Shown one piece after another: positions 61,679-64,000 of a stretch of DNA of 64,000 bases (position 1 is the stretch's first letter; each line of letters opens with the position of its first letter). The stretch is from Polaribacter sp. (GTDB lineage: Bacteria > Bacteroidota > Bacteroidia > Flavobacteriales > Flavobacteriaceae), in contig DYMN01000003.1 of NCBI GenBank assembly GCA_020740485.1, forward strand, positions 1-64,000, written 5' to 3'. The position numbers and the translations under genes were made by a program. The notes under the pieces are model-generated. The model did no database searches. It was not told the origin of the DNA and saw only the letters and a list, made by a program, of their open reading frames with translations.

Positions 61679-64000
61679 AAAGTGATTAGTATTAGAAATA
61701 AAGTTTAAAAAATAAACCCCATTAGAAATGTTTTCTAAATCTAAATTATAAGTTTGATAAGCCTGAATTGAACCTGATTTTATCAGTTTTCCGGTGATAT
61801 CGTATAGGTTAAAATTGGTATTATGCGCATGAGGCCATTCAATACTGATCATTGAATGGGTTGGGTTGGGATATAATTTTATCCTATTTACATACTGAAG
61901 ATCTTCATTTGCCAAAGTCCCGTCGATTACGAAATCATCAATTAAAACCCCTTCGCCATTTACAGCTTCATCAGAGGCAAAATGGAATCTGAAAATAATT
62001 TGACTCTCACCGGTAAATGCAGAAAGGTCATAAGAGTACTCTTTTAAAGTGGTATCTTTTCCTGACCATTGTCCTCCTATAGTTAAAGCATTGGTGTTAG
62101 ATGAATTGTTATACCAATTCAGGTCATTAGCAGTCCCTAATACCTGCCAAGTTTTACCATTATCTACAGAAAACTGCACATACATTACATCCCAATCTAA
62201 TTCAATGTCAAATGCCATTTTGAACTTCATAACAGGATGCGTCAGTGTCGTCAAGTTATAACAAGGTGTGTACAAATCACTAACCGTATTATTTGTGTAA
62301 TTTCCATTTGGATTGGTAATATAAGCATTAGAACCGGATGATAAGGTGGTTCCGTTGCCGGGATAGGCAATTTCCCATAAATCTGAAACTTCAACTCTAT
62401 CTGTTATGACAAGCCATTGGTTAGAGCTATTCTCAAAGGGGTTAACCGCATTTGGGTTTGAGTCTAAATCATCTATATAAAAACTCACCTCTCCTGTATT
62501 GTTGTCTGAGTAGGTGTCATTATCGATACTAATGTTAAAATTAATCTTATACAAACCCTTTTCTAAATTCAATTCATTTAAAACAATGTCAGTTGTATTT
62601 GTAGAAAGAAGCGTTCCGTTCCATGTGTAATTATAATTTTGTCCCGCGACTACGTACGAAACATTGATTTGATTGATCGGATTGGTGCCATTATTTTTAA
62701 CTCTAATAGATGGAGTGACACTGCCACAATTTACGCTTGGCAATGGATAAAGTGGCTCAACAAATGATGCATCATTGGCAGCCTGAGCAAGGGGTACCGC
62801 CGATTTCCAAATCCCTCTGCCGTAAGTAGAGGCTATGATTAGATTGTCATTTTCATTGATCTCTAAATCCGTAACATTGGAGTTAGGTAAATTAGTAAAG
62901 AAAGGCTGCCAAGTATTGGAAGTGTCATCTAAATAATAAACGCCGAGATAAGTGCCTACGTAGATTGGGTTGTTTACATTGTATTTCTGATGTCGTATTA
63001 CATTTTTAGATTCATTAGGTAAATTATAAGTAATGTCGTTCCAAGAAGCTCCACCGTCCATAGATTTGTAAACCTTTCCCGAACTTCCACTTGTGGTCAA
63101 ATAAACTATTTCTGAATTATGGCTGTTTACTTCAACTGAAGTTATAAAATCGCCACTAAAAGAGGTAGAAAGGGTAGTGAAATCAACTCCGGAATTGGTG
63201 CTTTTGTATAATTTTAATCCGCGGCTAACGTAGATAATTTGGTTGTTTGTTGGGTTAATTTCAATATTTGTGAGATTTTCTAAAAAAGGATGATTGGAAA
63301 CTTGAGTCCACGTGCTGCCCACCAATTTATAAAGTTGATCGAATCCGGCATACAAGTTTCCTTCATTATCAGACACCAAAGGGGTTATCCAGTTTCCCGC
63401 TACCGTACTTGATGCAACAAAGGAAGATGACAATCCCCCGTCTTTCGTTTTATACAATCCGGAACCGGATTGAATAAATCCGTAATATTCATTTTTGTTG
63501 TTTGGATTTACGGCTACATCCATTCCGTCAGCCCCGTAATAATTGTTCCAATTACCCTCACTGTAGGCAAAGCCACCATTGTCTTGAAGTCCCCCAACCA
63601 CATTTTGTGCTGATTGCTTTGCAACGGAAATTTTATAAAACTGACCGATTGCCATTCCTGTTGTTAAATTAGTAAAAGTAGTACCATTATCCGTTGATTT
63701 GTACAAACCTCCATCAGTCCCTGCAAAAAGCACTCCGTTATAATATCTCAGAAAATGAATATCAGCATGCGTGTAGGCAGGTGCAGTATCATTATTCCAA
63801 TCATTTATTTTAATAAAATTATTGCCTGCATTCGTAGATTTCCAGATGTTCAAAACGCCTGTAAATATTGTTTCTGCATTGATATCTGATGCACACAGCG
63901 CCATATCATACCAAGCTTGCTGGCTTAGATCAAATATATCATCCGATTCTAACGTTTTTGTAAAGGTGTTTCCGCTGTCGGTAGATTTATATACGCCTTG
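61655..64000 (-). CDS. Sortilin/BNR-repeat T9SS protein, N-terminus beyond the window
   Basis: More than 780 residues. The ORF-track start (ATG 63904) is internal; the frame stays open to the window edge and reads GVYKSTDSGNTFTKTLESDDIFDLSQQAWYDMAL, so the start lies beyond 64000. Repeats of the BNR/sortilin type, such as GVYKSTDSGNTF, LYKTKDGGLSSS, KVYKSMDGGASWNDI, form a beta-propeller, followed by Ig-like and jelly-roll-like parts (FRFHFASDEAVNGEGVLIDDF) and a T9SS type A sorting domain (IKLYPNPTHSMISIEW ... NGVYFLNFISN). Exported, probably carbohydrate- or surface-acting. Confidence 0.88.
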   Translation of the reverse strand, partial: QGVYKSTDSGNTFTKTLESDDIFDLSQQAWYDMALCASDINAETIFTGVLNIWKSTNAGNNFIKINDWNNDTAPAYTHADIHFLRYYNGVLFAGTDGGLYKSTDNGTTFTNLTTGMAIGQFYKISVAKQSAQNVVGGLQDNGGFAYSEGNWNNYYGADGMDVAVNPNNKNEYYGFIQSGSGLYKTKDGGLSSSFVASSTVAGNWITPLVSDNEGNLYAGFDQLYKLVGSTWTQVSNHPFLENLTNIEINPTNNQIIYVSRGLKLYKSTNSGVDFTTLSTSFSGDFITSVEVNSHNSEIVYLTTSGSSGKVYKSMDGGASWNDITYNLPNESKNVIRHQKYNVNNPIYVGTYLGVYYLDDTSNTWQPFFTNLPNSNVTDLEINENDNLIIASTYGRGIWKSAVPLAQAANDASFVEPLYPLPSVNCGSVTPSIRVKNNGTNPINQINVSYVVAGQNYNYTWNGTLLSTNTTDIVLNELNLEKGLYKINFNISIDNDTYSDNNTGEVSFYIDDLDSNPNAVNPFENSSNQWLVITDRVEVSDLWEIAYPGNGTTLSSGSNAYITNPNGNYTNNTVSDLYTPCYNLTTLTHPVMKFKMAFDIELDWDVMYVQFSVDNGKTWQVLGTANDLNWYNNSSNTNALTIGGQWSGKDTTLKEYSYDLSAFTGESQIIFRFHFASDEAVNGEGVLIDDFVIDGTLANEDLQYVNRIKLYPNPTHSMISIEWPHAHNTNFNLYDITGKLIKSGSIQAYQTYNLDLENISNGVYFLNFISNTNHFSKKIIKE

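Noticed and set aside
1-64000. tRNA, rRNA or tmRNA genes
   Set aside because: None recognised in any intergenic gap by eye; a tRNAscan/Infernal run would be needed to exclude them.

Overview
The window reads as one contiguous chromosomal piece of an AT-rich Flavobacteriaceae-like bacterium (Bacteroidota). Support: three proteins with C-terminal type IX secretion (T9SS) sorting domains, two TonB-dependent receptors, an alternative complex III operon, DUF4270, DUF4159 and IPExxxVDY families, and repeated upstream matches to the Bacteroidota promoter pattern TTG/TTTG-N(18-22)-TAnnTTTG. No rRNA, tRNA, CRISPR array, transposase or phage gene was recognised. Most of it is ordinary core genome.

Layout. 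1-7 kb: a TonB receptor cut by the window edge, a dicarboxylate/glutamate symporter, a flippase-like membrane protein, panC, and the start of a glycogen-synthase-like / DUF4270 lipoprotein / glmS operon. 10.7-13.5 kb: a secreted M14 carboxypeptidase coupled to a SPOR-domain protein. 13.6-22.2 kb: the whole actABCDEF operon for alternative complex III, which passes quinol electrons to cytochrome c; no oxidase genes follow. 22.4-26.8 kb: GNAT, an ABC-F ATPase, a Trx/Grx fusion, an orphan GroES, deoC. 26.8-31.2 kb: acpP-fabF-rnc-IPExxxVDY-pyk-deoC on the minus strand. 31.5-34.9 kb: a BON-LysM protein, rplM-rpsI, rpsB-tsf. 35-38.4 kb: an aldehyde dehydrogenase / DUF779 / AraC regulator module. 38.9-48.4 kb: aminotransferase, PiT phosphate transporter, a beta-barrel protein-rsmE-DUF4159-T9SS beta-helix run, marC. 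48.6-52.3 kb: a thioredoxin module and recJ. 52.5-58.6 kb: thyA, rlpA, a DUF433/DUF5615 toxin-antitoxin pair, a nucleoside transporter, serB, a bifunctional nuclease and a small membrane protein. 58.7-64 kb: a TonB receptor and a large T9SS BNR-repeat protein cut by the window edge.

Most notable: (i) the DUF5615 toxin has an in-frame TAG exactly where the family has Trp, with an intact 30-codon tail behind it; (ii) three direct repeats at 20-21 bp period sit before the aldehyde dehydrogenase gene and a matching copy sits in the araC leader, which suggests a self-contained regulon including the unknown-function DUF779 protein; (iii) a perfect promoter on the minus strand after tsf reads into a structured 120-nt stretch ending at a terminator, a small-RNA candidate; (iv) a 49-bp tandem repeat with hairpins showing a compensatory base-pair change lies inside the act operon; (v) a thioredoxin paralogue has both active-site cysteines replaced by Met. 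Several ORF-track starts are too early, because the upstream codons lie in promoters or repeats; they are corrected here.
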